From Kitasatospora cinereorecta (GTDB taxonomy: Bacteria > Actinomycetota > Actinomycetes > Streptomycetales > Streptomycetaceae), in assembly GCF_024172095.1 (NCBI RefSeq), contig NZ_JAMZDX010000002.1, forward strand, positions 1,116,001-1,180,000: DNA of 64,000 bases. Reading direction: 5' to 3'. A program made the translations under genes and the position numbers. This document shows, piece by piece, positions 42,287-50,472 of the stretch. The notes below the pieces were generated by a model. That model had not been told where the DNA came from. It did no database searches and saw only the letters and a list, made by a program, of their open reading frames with translations. Numbering within the stretch: the stretch's first letter is position 1; every line of letters starts with the position of its first letter.

Positions 42287-42892
42287 ATGAGCGACGAACA
42301 GAGCCGGGTGGCTTCCGTGGTGACGGACCTCGCGAAGGAACTGACGGTCATCGGGCCGACCCGCGGCGACGTCATCGACTGGAACGCGGCCGAGGCGGTG
42401 TACGGTCGGCCCTTCCCGGCCGACTACCGGGCCTTCGTGGCACTGATCGGCCACGGCTCGATCGAGGAGATGGTGGGAATTCGCCTGCCCGCCGCAACTT
42501 CTGAAGAGTCATATCAGAACAAGGTTTCACCGCTCGCACCTCACGCGCTCGCCGACGCGACCATTGACAACTGGGCTGCTCCCGTCCAAGCCGGGGAGTA
42601 CCGCCTGGAGGACCTGCTCATCTGGGGAGAGACCGCCGCGGCCGACACCTTCGCCTGGATTGCCACTGATTCGGATCCCGACCGGTGGCCGGTCGCGGTG
42701 TACTCGCGCTTCGAACTCGCCTGGTCCGTGTACCCGGGCGGAATGGCCGAATTCCTGCTCCGGCTGCTGCGTGACGGGTTCGAGGAGTGGCCGATCAGCG
42801 ACACCTCCGTACGAGGTGTCACCCGGCCGCGATTCCTGCATGACCAGGACGAGGAAGCCGCGTGGGAGTCGGGGACCAACCCTTGGGAATGA
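42287..42892 (+). CDS. SMI1/KNR4 (SUKH)-family immunity protein
   Basis: A 201-residue acidic cytosolic protein with the SUKH core: AEAVYGRPFPADYRAFVALI then GHGSIEEMVGIRLP near residues 36-68. LEDLLIWGETAAADTFAWIA, VYSRFELAWSVYPGGMAEFL and a terminal DQDEEAAWESG follow. Members commonly neutralise nuclease toxins of polymorphic toxin systems. It starts two bases after the stop of the secreted nuclease-like protein, as toxin-immunity pairs do. A strong hairpin follows, so it ends the operon that begins with the TerY-like gene. Confidence 0.92.
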   Translation: MSDEQSRVASVVTDLAKELTVIGPTRGDVIDWNAAEAVYGRPFPADYRAFVALIGHGSIEEMVGIRLPAATSEESYQNKVSPLAPHALADATIDNWAAPVQAGEYRLEDLLIWGETAAADTFAWIATDSDPDRWPVAVYSRFELAWSVYPGGMAEFLLRLLRDGFEEWPISDTSVRGVTRPRFLHDQDEEAAWESGTNPWE

Positions 42893-42906
42893 CTGCTGGC
42901 CTGTCC

Positions 42907-42941
42907 GCCGCCCCCGGTGCCTTTGGGTGCCGGGGGCGGCC
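42907..42941 (+). terminator. hairpin terminator of the seven-gene operon
   Basis: CCGCCCCCGG and CCGGGGGCGG pair around a short loop immediately after the SUKH gene. The remaining 240 bases to the next gene contain only the small fragment at 43082. Confidence 0.85.
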
Positions 42942-43081
42942 CGCTGCGTGCGGGCCACGACCCGGCAGCTCCCATGGGGTGGTGAAGTTCTTGTCGATGA
43001 GCAGCTGCAGGACGTTGATGTGGAATGGGAGTCCAGTGCTGTGACCGGGATGGTTCACGGGCGTGGCGGTACGGTCCTCGC

Positions 43082-43160
43082 GTGGCTGAACTGCCCGGTG
43101 GCCCGGACGCGCTGGTGGTGCGCACCGACTTCTCCTCTCCGCCATGCGCGCAACCTAGCC
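43082..43160 (+). pseudogene. possible N-terminal fragment of a DUF6924-type gene
   Basis: The frame VAELPGGPDALVVRTDFSSP matches the opening pattern (ALVVRTDFSD) of DUF6924 proteins. It then departs from the family and no full domain follows. A short relic at best. Confidence 0.3.
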
Positions 43161-43181
43161 GCTTCTATCGCTTGGCCGAGA

Positions 43182-44030
43182 TCATTCAGCTGGCAGCAGG
43201 CTGGCGGCATCCTCGGTCAGGAACTGGCGGGCGCCGCGCAGGGCCGTGTGCAGCCGACTCTGGGTGGCTCGGCTGTCGAGGCGGACGTCGAGCGCGCCGG
43301 GGCGTGGGCTGTTTGCGCGCAGGCCTGCGCGTAGACGGGTGGCGTCGAGTCCGTCGCGTTGGGCGATGAGGACGCCGAGTTCGTGGCGGCTCACGGCATC
43401 GGGTCCTGCGAGGTGGAGGAGTCCGCCTACGTTGCGGGTGGCGAGTTCGAGGAGGGCGGCGGCCAGGTCGGCGACGTGCACGGGGCAGCGGATGTCGTCG
43501 CTGAACAGGACGCCGTCGCGGGTGCCGGCCGCGAGGTCGTGGACCAGGGCGACGTGGTTCGAGCGCTGGTCGCCGATGATCAGCGATGTTCGGGCCACGA
43601 CGGCGTCGGGCTGGACGAGAAGGACCCCGGTCTCGGCCGCGGCCTTCGCCGCGCCGTAGGGGGTGAGCGGGTCCGGGAGGCTGGATTCGTCGTAGTGGAT
43701 GCGGGTGCCGGAGAACACCGCGTCGGACGAGACGTGGATCAGCCGGCTGCCGTGTCGAGCTGAGGCGAGTGCCACGCGGATGGGCCCCTCGGCGGTGACG
43801 GCCCAGTCGGCCCCGCCGCTCGCCGCGTTGATGACCACGCGCGGCTTCACCTCGGCCATGACGGCCTCGAGGCGGCCGGGGTCCCGCAGGTCGAGCGCGT
43901 GCCAGGGGATGCGGGGGGCGTCGCCGGGCCGGGTGGTAAAGGTCGCGGCCACCAGGATTCCTGCCGATGCCGCCTGGCGGACCAACTCGGTGCCCAGGAA
44001 TCCGCTGCCGCCGATGATCAGGATCGTCAC
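43182..44030 (-). CDS. RmlD-like NAD(P)-dependent sugar-nucleotide reductase
   Basis: A 282-residue extended SDR resembling dTDP-4-dehydrorhamnose reductase. The GxxGxxG loop is ILIIGGSGFLGTELVRQ. VINAASGGADW, the serine segment LIHVSSDAVFSG and the catalytic TPYGAAKAAAE (Tyr-x3-Lys) follow in order. The start is the GTG at 44030 just before the first strand; no clear ribosome site is present. No sugar-nucleotide genes are nearby, so the true substrate is uncertain. It converges with nothing obvious and appears monocistronic. Confidence 0.85.
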   Translation of the reverse strand: MTILIIGGSGFLGTELVRQAASAGILVAATFTTRPGDAPRIPWHALDLRDPGRLEAVMAEVKPRVVINAASGGADWAVTAEGPIRVALASARHGSRLIHVSSDAVFSGTRIHYDESSLPDPLTPYGAAKAAAETGVLLVQPDAVVARTSLIIGDQRSNHVALVHDLAAGTRDGVLFSDDIRCPVHVADLAAALLELATRNVGGLLHLAGPDAVSRHELGVLIAQRDGLDATRLRAGLRANSPRPGALDVRLDSRATQSRLHTALRGARQFLTEDAASLLPAE

Positions 44031-44280
44031 GCCATGACGGTAGACGAGAAGCGGGCCCAACTCTGCCGGTTCCGGTGGAACTTCACCGGGGCGAGGCGCC
44101 GATCTGCCCGCCTGGTGCCGTCCGTGCGGTCACGTGCGGCGGCCCCCGGCAGACATCTGCTCCCCGCCGAGGGCCGCCGCGCCGATGGTGTGGTCAGGCC
44201 GCCTCGTCACCGCGACCAGCGAAACCTCCGCGCTTGCCGCAACATGCCGGCGGCTTGACCTGTCGGCAGCCCGTCCAGGG

Positions 44281-44670
44281 TCACCAGCGTCCGGTCTCGA
44301 ACCTGGCCTCGTTCGGGCTGTCCGTCGGCCATGGTGGTGTAGTCACCGCGACCACCTGGAGTCCCGCTGTTCCTGCCCGGAACTGAAACGTCGTGCCGAG
44401 CGGAATGGTGAGGCATGTGCCTGGCTCCAGAACCGTCACTTCCTCGTAGTCGTCCTGCCGGCGCCACATCTCTCCCGCCCCCGAGACGGCGAACCAGATC
44501 TCCTCCACGGTCGCATGGGAGACCGCTCTCGCAGTCTGCCCCGGCGCGAGTTCGAAGTGAGCGAAGCTTGCGACCCCGGGAAGCGCACACAGCGGCCGTA
44601 CCGCAGAGCCGTCCGGCGCGGTTACCTCTGGAGCCTGGTCGAGATGTCCGGTCGTGAAGCGTTCAGTCAT
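44281..44670 (-). CDS. cupin-domain protein
   Basis: A 129-residue single-domain cupin. Motif 1 is SHATVEEIWFAVSGAGEMWR, with Glu in place and one His (SHATVEE) where HxH usually stands. Motif 2 is TCLTIPLGTTFQFRAG, lacking the usual His. Metal binding may therefore be weak or absent. ATG 44670. Small cupins serve as isomerases, epimerases or sensors. It lies downstream of no recognisable partner. Confidence 0.82.
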   Translation of the reverse strand: MTERFTTGHLDQAPEVTAPDGSAVRPLCALPGVASFAHFELAPGQTARAVSHATVEEIWFAVSGAGEMWRRQDDYEEVTVLEPGTCLTIPLGTTFQFRAGTAGLQVVAVTTPPWPTDSPNEARFETGRW

Positions 44671-45108
44671 GGACTCGAAGGTAGGGCACACAGCCCCGCG
44701 CTGACTGTCTGTCGGTGCGTTCCTCAAGTGCGTGGCCCTCCAGCTCGATCCAGCTCGACGACATCGCCGGTGTCAGCCTCGTCCCACGCCGTGAGCGCGG
44801 CCAGGCGCTGCGCGAGAACCTCACTGGACGCCGCCTATTGCGGCCGGCGAGGAAGGCCCTGGTCCAACTCGTCACCGAGAACCGGCACCGGGCCGCCACC
44901 CCGGCTATCGCCGCCGACGGCGCCACCTCCGACGCGGTCGGCACCGTGCGTGCTGCAGCCTTCCGCGACTCGGGTCCGAATGGCCCGCACCGTGTGGGAG
45001 CTGTCCCGGGAGGGTGCCTGGCTGTTCCGGATCCGGTCGGTCCGAAGGTCCAGCAACCCAAGGAGGAGGCACGGACCTGCGTGGCAACACTCGGGGTAGC
45101 ACGTCAGC
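44671..45108. other. 438-base gap without a supportable gene
   Basis: Several overlapping frames are open on both strands, but none has a ribosome site or known motif. A stretch reading MARTVWELSREGAWLFRIRS near 44980 may be a decayed gene. No repeats or hairpins were noted. Confidence 0.35.
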
Positions 45109-45390
45109 ATGAACGAGCAGGAGCCCTGGACGATCGAGCGGATCAGTCAGGCCCTCGGCGCGCCCGCGCTTACCGCCCGGTTCCTCGGCGAGATCAACCG
45201 GACGCCGGCCGGCTGGCTCCTCGAGGTGTTCGATCGCTGGCAGAACATCGCCGAGCGACTGCAGGACAGCGCGCAGCGCGGCCGGGAACTCCTCGCCGTC
45301 GGCGAGCTGGCCGGCGCGGGTGCGGACTGGCGGGACATCACCGACAAGGTCGCTGCGGCCGCAGCCCGCATCCAGGCCCGCGTCGCCTGA
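45109..45390 (+). CDS. small helical protein, possible antitoxin
   Basis: A 93-residue, mostly helical protein (WTIERISQALGAPALTARFL; LLEVFDRWQNIAERLQDSAQ; WRDITDKVAAAAARIQARVA). The pattern is compact and well biased in codon use. It precedes an 83-residue RelE-like protein by 69 bases, so it may be the antitoxin of a second pair. No DNA-binding motif is evident. Assignment is tentative. Confidence 0.6.
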   Translation: MNEQEPWTIERISQALGAPALTARFLGEINRTPAGWLLEVFDRWQNIAERLQDSAQRGRELLAVGELAGAGADWRDITDKVAAAAARIQARVA

Positions 45391-45459
45391 GCCGCGCGCC
45401 TCACCGCCGCCCGCCCCGGTCGGCCGTTCGCCGAGACCGAGACAGCTGGGCTCACCACC

Positions 45460-45711
45460 ATGCCCTATAGGCTCCAGATCACCGCCGACCAGCAGCACGC
45501 CTGGGACCAGCTCCTGCAGGCGGCCAGCGAGCAGCTCACCCTCGCGCTCGCCCGCGTCATCGACGACCCGTACGGAACCACCGAGCCCTACGACAGCGAC
45601 GACCAGGACGACGTCATGCGCCAGCTCGTCCTCTCCGACCTCGTCACCGCGCTGCTCGTCGTCGACGCCACCAAGACGGTCCGCATCATGCAGATCATCT
45701 ACCTGGGCTGA
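45460..45711 (+). CDS. RelE/ParE-like small protein, possible toxin
   Basis: An 83-residue protein beginning MPYRLQITADQQHAWDQLLQ and ending LVVDATKTVRIMQIIYLG. The strand-helix-helix-strand order and the final VxIMQIxYLG strand resemble RelE/ParE-superfamily toxins. The usual basic catalytic residues are sparse, and an acidic loop (TTEPYDSDDQDD) occupies the middle. It may be an inactive relative. ATG 45460; the preceding helical gene is the plausible partner. Confidence 0.6.
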   Translation: MPYRLQITADQQHAWDQLLQAASEQLTLALARVIDDPYGTTEPYDSDDQDDVMRQLVLSDLVTALLVVDATKTVRIMQIIYLG

Positions 45712-45803
45712 ACGACTTTGCCGTTCAGCATGGCAGGATCGGGATCCGCCGGCAACGGGAACCAGGGCCGGGCAGCTGCGAGCAGAGCAAGGGAAGTGAG
45801 CCG

Positions 45804-46460
45804 ATGCGTCTCGCCCTCCTCCAGCCCCCGGCGTGGCTGCGGGAAGGCCCGGCCGATTCGCTGGCTCGGGCTCTGACCGTGGCGCGCATCAACTTCGGCG
45901 ATCTCCTGCGCGCCCATATCCGGCAAGGTACGCAGCTGGGGCTTCGATCCTCCGAGATCCTGCACCGCGGCCCCCTCCCGGACGAGCTCATCACCGAGAT
46001 CGTCCGCGACCACCTGCGCCGGACGGCCCCCGCGGCCTTCCTCCTCGACCACCACCCGCTGAACGCTGCCCAGGCACTGGCTCTGGACGAACTGCTCCAC
46101 GAACTCGGCACACCCCTCGACAAAGTCGTGCACCTTCGCCTTCCCACGGAGGAAGTCGAACGTCGTGTCCGCCACCAGTCGGCCCGTCGTCTCTGCCGGA
46201 GCGACCCGACCCACCACCACAAGCCATCGGCGGGCACCCACGCCCTCGACGCCTGCAACATCTGCGGCGGTGAGCTCTACCAGCGCGAGGACGACACCGA
46301 GAAGAACATCCGCGGCCGCTTCAGCCGACACGAAGCAACGGTGGCGCCCATCAGCCACTACTACGCCAGGCAGGGCCGACTCGTCGTGGTCGACGCGGTC
46401 GGCACGCCCGATGAGACAGCCGGGCGCGTGCTCAGTGCACTGCGCTGGCACGGCCACTGA
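45804..46460 (+). CDS. adenylate-kinase-like protein lacking the P-loop
   Basis: A 218-residue homologue of zinc-type adenylate kinases. Recognisable are NFGDLLRAHIRQGTQLG (NMP-binding), AAFLLDHHPLNAAQALALDE, DKVVHLRLPTEEVERRVRHQ, the lid ACNICGGELYQREDDTEKNI and HYYARQGRLVVVDA. The GxPGxGKGT phosphate loop is missing: the N-terminus reads MRLALLQPPAWLREGPADS. FLLDGFPR is altered to FLLDHHPLN, losing an arginine. It probably cannot phosphorylate AMP normally and may bind nucleotides as a regulator. ATG 45804 with GGGAAGTGAG upstream. Confidence 0.85.
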   Translation: MRLALLQPPAWLREGPADSLARALTVARINFGDLLRAHIRQGTQLGLRSSEILHRGPLPDELITEIVRDHLRRTAPAAFLLDHHPLNAAQALALDELLHELGTPLDKVVHLRLPTEEVERRVRHQSARRLCRSDPTHHHKPSAGTHALDACNICGGELYQREDDTEKNIRGRFSRHEATVAPISHYYARQGRLVVVDAVGTPDETAGRVLSALRWHGH

Positions 46461-46574
46461 CGTCGGCTCGAAGGCGCTGCCAGACTGGTCCGCGTTCGGG
46501 GCCAGGCGTCTTACAACTCTCGCGTCGAGGTGCAGCGGAACGAACGGCGGGCTGCTGGGCGCGCGATCAGGTGC

Positions 46575-46739
46575 TCAGTAGCCCGACCCGCCGCCGTCCG
46601 GATCGCCGCCGCCCTCGAGCAGCACGAGTTTGGGCCGCGGCGGCCGCTGGCTGACCACGATGTGCCGCACGTCGTCCTCGTGCCCGGACAGCTCCTCGGC
46701 CGCCCACTCCGTCGGCCGCTCCCGGCTGCTGTCGTTCAT
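46575..46739 (-). CDS. small hypothetical protein
   Basis: A 54-residue acidic frame, MNDSSRERPTEWAAEELSGH, containing DDVRHIVVSQRPPRPKLVLL and a Gly/Asp tail. The sequence looks conserved rather than random, but the ribosome site (GCGAG) is weak and nothing flanks it closely. No function proposed. Confidence 0.45.
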   Translation of the reverse strand: MNDSSRERPTEWAAEELSGHEDDVRHIVVSQRPPRPKLVLLEGGGDPDGGGSGY

Positions 46740-46970
46740 GCTCGCCACCGCCTTCCCGCGCGCGGCAGGGGAGGGGAGCGTATCCCGGCACCGAGGTGGG
46801 GGCAGGCCCGCGGGCCGGAGTCGGCTGGTGCCGCCTTTGATGCGCCCACACCTTGGGCGCCCCGGTGCGCCGCTGGCCGTTCCCGCCGCTGCCGCAGGAT
46901 GCGGCACTCGTTGTTCGCCGACCTGTAGCAGGCCACCGCGCCGGTCGGGCCGTCGCGGTGGCTGTACAGA

Positions 46971-47420
46971 TCAGTTGACCGGCGGTCCCGGGTTGACCGG
47001 GTGAGCGTGGCTGCCCGGCTCGGGCGGGAGCAGCCGGACCGCGTTCACTGGTGACCTCGTGGTCAGCGGCTCGCCGATCATCAGCTCGGGGTCAGCCGCG
47101 ATCGGGGTGGCGTAGCCGTTGTCATGGACCGCCCAGCCAACCAGGTCCTCCACGTAGTCGGGCTGGCCGTCATCCTGCGCGTAGACCGCTCGCCAGCCGG
47201 CACCCGGCAGCGCCGCCACGACGGGCCGATCACCCGGGACCAACGCCACGAAGTTGTCGAACTCCCGCGCCGGCACCAGCCTGCCCGCGGCCTCGTCGAC
47301 GATCAGCGCCAGACCGTTTTCGTCCCATCGTGTTACCGGGACGAGCCTGCCGGGCTGCTTCGTCTCCCGCTCCTCGGCTGTCTGGAACCTCGCCAGCCAC
47401 CCTGTCGGACTGCTTGCCAC
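46971..47420 (-). CDS. hypothetical protein
   Basis: A 149-residue soluble protein: GRLVPVTRWDENGLALIVDE, AGRLVPAREFDNFVALVPGD and DDGQPDYVEDLVGWAVHDNG. The start is a GTG at 47420 with AGGAGG six to seven bases upstream, a convincing ribosome site. It follows two gene remnants on the same strand. Family not recognised. Confidence 0.7.
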   Translation of the reverse strand: MASSPTGWLARFQTAEERETKQPGRLVPVTRWDENGLALIVDEAAGRLVPAREFDNFVALVPGDRPVVAALPGAGWRAVYAQDDGQPDYVEDLVGWAVHDNGYATPIAADPELMIGEPLTTRSPVNAVRLLPPEPGSHAHPVNPGPPVN

Positions 47421-47468
47421 CTCAGCCTCCTATCCTCGAGGAAGCCAACCTCCCGGAAGCCTCTTCGG

Positions 47469-47660
47469 TTACGCCGCAGCCGACCGGATCGCCTCCACTG
47501 TGTCCCGGGCCGTCCCGCTGAGTGCGTAGCGCGGGCCGGCCAGGATCCCGGCGAGCCGGTGCACGCGCTTCACGATTCATGAGGTCTGCATCTCCGGCGG
47601 CAGGGACAGCACCGGTCCCACGGCCGCGGCGGCGCCTGCGACATCGCCGAGGTGCACCCG
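47469..47660 (-). pseudogene. C-terminal remnant of an XRE-TPR regulator with in-frame stop
   Basis: The frame reads ARVHLGDVAGAAAAVGPVLS then LPPEMQTS, a TGA where Trp is expected, then IVKRVHRLAGILAGPRYALS and ARDTVEAIRSAAA. This matches the C-terminal helices of actinomycete HTH-TPR regulators. The rest of that gene is missing; upstream the DNA changes to an RHS fragment. Confidence 0.5.
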
Positions 47661-47661
47661 G

Positions 47662-47805
47662 GCGGCGGCCGAGGTGGTCGTCTTCTACGGTGAGGGTGCG
47701 GCCGTTGACGGTTTCGGCGACGAGACGGCCGGAGGGGTCGTGGCGGCGGGTCAGTTCGGCGGCGGGCCCCGGGCCGGGCGTCACCCATCGCGCCCGTCCG
47801 AACAC
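47662..47805 (-). pseudogene. RHS-repeat fragment
   Basis: ELTRRHDPSGRLVAETVNGR and TLTVEDDHLGRR have the YD/RHS repeat spacing (xxDPxGRxxxxxxNGR...YDxLGRR) of RHS toxin shells. Only one and a half repeats remain, directly fused to the regulator remnant, so it is recombination debris of a polymorphic toxin gene. Confidence 0.55.
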
Positions 47806-48001
47806 CCCGGGGAGAAGGGCGCGTCAGAGTGGCGCCGCAGCACACGGATTGACACCTGTACCCGCCTCTGGGCCGGCCACCGGCGTAGCCGGGGCCGGGT
47901 AGACACAGTCGCCTGTCGCTTCCCGCACACCGTCGGGATGCCACGGGCCGGCTGCCGCGCCCGCGCCCGGGCGGCCCTGGGCGCGGACGCGGCAGGCACG
48001 A

Positions 48002-48466
48002 TCAAGCGGCCCACAGCACCGCCCACGAGTCGGCGCGCGTCACCCCGCTCTCGTCCAGCCAGCCGTGCGCCTGGAAGGAACACCACCCGCGAGTGACGCT
48101 GTTCGTGTTGTCGTACCACGTTCCCTTACCCTCGTCGGTCGGGCCCGCGTGGGTGCCGCCCCGGTAGGCGGTGGAGTCGACCATCTGCCAGGTGCGGTTG
48201 CCGTCGCAGCTCCTCCAGAGCTGTGTGTAGATCCGAACGTCGGTTGCGTGCGGAACGGCGTCAGCTTCCGTGTACGCACTTATCGTGTTGTAACCGGGCG
48301 TCAACCCCACGCACGCCGTGATCGCCCAGGCTCCCCAGTGGGTCGGGGCCGCGCAGTACGAGCTGGCATGGGCGGTGCCCGCGGCCGTGACGGTGGCCGC
48401 GCCGGCCAGTGACAGGGCGGCGGTTGAGAGCGCGGCCGTGCGTCGAATGTTCCGGAGCCTGAGCAT
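48002..48466 (-). CDS. small secreted protein
   Basis: A 154-residue exported protein. The signal peptide (RTAALSTAALSLAGAATVTA) ends near AHA-SS. Mature part: five Cys-region motifs (SYCAAPTHWGAWAITACVG; LWRSCDGNRTW; RGWCSFQAHGW) and many Trp/Thr. ATG 48466 with GAGGAG upstream. It resembles the 16811-17374 secreted protein only in general style. Monocistronic; function unknown. Confidence 0.78.
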   Translation of the reverse strand: MLRLRNIRRTAALSTAALSLAGAATVTAAGTAHASSYCAAPTHWGAWAITACVGLTPGYNTISAYTEADAVPHATDVRIYTQLWRSCDGNRTWQMVDSTAYRGGTHAGPTDEGKGTWYDNTNSVTRGWCSFQAHGWLDESGVTRADSWAVLWAA

Positions 48467-48646
48467 GGGTGGTGTCTCCTCAACTCTCAGCCGATGGTGG
48501 CGTCCGGGCCCCGTGCCGGGCCGGGCCGAGCCAATGATCGATGCCCGGCACCCACCGCCGCTACGCGCCTTTGCGCCACAACCCAAGGGTTCCGGAACCG
48601 CACACGCCGCGGGCGGGAAGGTCAGACCACGCCGAGGAGGGTGGCC

Positions 48647-48988
48647 GTGAGCATCACGGCCCTCCTTGCCGAGAACGACCACGACCTGTTCTTCGACATC
48701 GCGGTGCCGATCCACCAGCACCCCGACGCCATGTCGGACTACCGCTGGCGCAGCTGGGGTACCGAGCACGGGGAGGACGAGTACCGCTGCCACTACGAGC
48801 CCGACGGCAACCGCCCCGCGCTGCTGACCACCACCGTTGTCCGGATCCCCGCCGCCGACTTGGCGCTGCCCGCACCGGTCGGCCGGCCCGGTGACCACCA
48901 AGCCGACGGCCACTCACGGCTGACGGTGACTGCCTGGCGACCGGTCCGGGTAGGTAGGGCTGCGGAGGGGAGAGGACATGGAACATGA
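48647..48988 (+). CDS. hypothetical protein
   Basis: A 113-residue protein beginning VSITALLAENDHDLFFDIAV and containing YRWRSWGTEHGEDEYRCHYE. GAGGAGG six bases upstream fixes GTG 48647. Its 3' end overlaps the next gene by 11 bases, implying coupling. The C-terminal third is Arg/Gly-rich and less convincing. No family recognised. Confidence 0.6.
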   Translation: MSITALLAENDHDLFFDIAVPIHQHPDAMSDYRWRSWGTEHGEDEYRCHYEPDGNRPALLTTTVVRIPAADLALPAPVGRPGDHQADGHSRLTVTAWRPVRVGRAAEGRGHGT

Positions 48989-49316
48989 GGACAAAACCGA
49001 TGGATCGCGACAAGCCACCGAGTCCACCATCCAGGTAACCAGGGGCCCAGGGGAGCCGACTGTAGTCGGCAGTATTCCCGAAACGGTCAGCACCGTGCTC
49101 GGTTCGGGGGCTGCGATCGGGGCCGCAGTGAAGTGCGCGGCCGACGTGGCGAAGACCGCCCTGACCGAGCGGGGTGAGACGCGACGGGAACAGCTCCGCC
49201 AGGACGGGGAGACCGAGCGCGCGCGGATCGCGAAGGCAGCCGCCGCGCCCGAGTCAGAGGTGGCCGCCGAGCAGGCGGAGACGCCGGAGAACGACGCACG
49301 GTACACGCCGGGATGA
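48978..49316 (+). CDS. hypothetical protein with amphipathic helix
   Basis: A 112-residue protein. A hydrophobic centre (VSTVLGSGAAIGAAVKCAAD) is followed by a charged helix (RGETRREQLRQDGETERARI). GGAGGGGAGAGG precedes ATG 48978 strongly. It overlaps the preceding gene. It could be a membrane-peripheral protein; function unknown. Confidence 0.65.
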   Translation: MEHEDKTDGSRQATESTIQVTRGPGEPTVVGSIPETVSTVLGSGAAIGAAVKCAADVAKTALTERGETRREQLRQDGETERARIAKAAAAPESEVAAEQAETPENDARYTPG

Positions 49317-49522
49317 TCTTCCAGTCGGGCCCTGGACGAGTAGTTCCAAAGTCGGTTGGTGAGCGGGTGAGAGGTCGGCCGGTGGTCGGGTCGTGCCAGA
49401 TCGCGCAGGTCATCGCCAACAGCCGCTGGCCAGCGTGTGCGCCGACACCTCGATGGCGCCATGATCGGTGCGGCCTCTCGACCGCAGACCAGGACAATCC
49501 TTTGATTGCCGCTGGAGAGCCC

Positions 49523-49822
49523 TCATTCGTCAAATTCGGCCGATCTTTCGATCAGGCCGGACAGCCATTTTGGAGGGTTCTCGATCTGCCTGATGAAGTT
49601 ATGAAATCTTGCCCTGTCACTCTCGAGCAGATTGAGAATAAGCGCCGCCGCACCCGACGGCGCCGCGGCGTCCCTGTACAGTTGCCAAAGGCCCGTGCGA
49701 GCAGCGGCCGAACACGCGGCGTCGAGTTCTTCATCTTCCCCGCACAGGCATCGCCAGATGGTGCTCAGAAGCTCGTGGCGCGCTGCAGGCTGGAGCTCCT
49801 CACCCAATGCGGCCACCATCAC
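49523..49822 (-). CDS. hypothetical protein
   Basis: A 99-residue helical protein: MMVAALGEELQPAARHELLS, CLCGEDEELDAACSAAARTG and FIRQIENPPKWLSGLIERSA. Local base composition is less GC-rich than the surroundings, hinting at separate origin. The two adjacent ATG codons make the exact start uncertain. The less GC-rich region upstream probably holds its promoter. Confidence 0.6.
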   Translation of the reverse strand: MMVAALGEELQPAARHELLSTIWRCLCGEDEELDAACSAAARTGLWQLYRDAAAPSGAAALILNLLESDRARFHNFIRQIENPPKWLSGLIERSAEFDE

Positions 49823-50160
49823 CGAGACGGCTACCGGTGTGACCGCGAAAAGGAGCGGCGCACTTTAAACATGCCCGGAAAGGTCGGGTAGAAAATACTT
49901 ATCCGAGGTCGCCGAGATTATCGTCCGCAAGAAATTGGCCAGATGACCGGCTGGGCGGCCGCACCCGCAAGTATATGAGTTCCAGTCGATTCGGTCGATT
50001 TCCATCAGTGACAGTCTCAATTAATCCGCCCTGGTAATCGATGTTGCTGCCGTGTGCCGGCAAATCGCAAGGGAGCTTGGAGTAGATCGGCTGTCGACCT
50101 ACAACCGCGGCATGGTGAACACCTCGTCACCACGGCGGGCCGAACAAACAGCGGACGCGA
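49823..50160. other. AT-richer non-coding region
   Basis: This stretch includes TTTAAACATG, GAAAATACTTAT and TCTCAATTAATC, unusually AT-rich for the window. It probably holds promoter sequence for the minus-strand gene at 49523-49822, or marks a junction of transferred DNA. No RNA gene or repeat was recognised. Confidence 0.4.
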
Positions 50161-50472
50161 TCAACCATGACAGCGCCGCAACCGGCCGGTCGTCGGCCCT
50201 GCCCACTGGGACTGGCCCTCCAGTTCGACGTGATGGTGGCACGAGAATCTGCGAACCTGTCGGCTTCCGGCGATCACCACGTCGCAGCCCGGGATCAGTG
50301 CGGAGACGACCTCCGCCCATTGCCGGCCCGGGTAGTCCGCCGGCAGCGCCCGCCGGATGTCCTGCCCGAACCCCTGATGACGATCCCCGAAAGCGGTCAC
50401 CGCGGACTCGGGCGTTGGACGGACCTGCTCACCCGGAATCCCACCTGCGGGCGGCGGGCCTGGGGACGTCAT
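50161..50472 (-). CDS. possible hypothetical protein
   Basis: A 103-codon frame from ATG 50472: MTSPGPPPAGGIPGEQVRPT, then FGDRHQGFGQDIRRALPADY and EVVSALIPGCDVVIAGSRQV. The middle reads like protein, the ends less so, and there is no good ribosome site. It may be a fragment. Confidence 0.35.
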   Translation of the reverse strand: MTSPGPPPAGGIPGEQVRPTPESAVTAFGDRHQGFGQDIRRALPADYPGRQWAEVVSALIPGCDVVIAGSRQVRRFSCHHHVELEGQSQWAGPTTGRLRRCHG

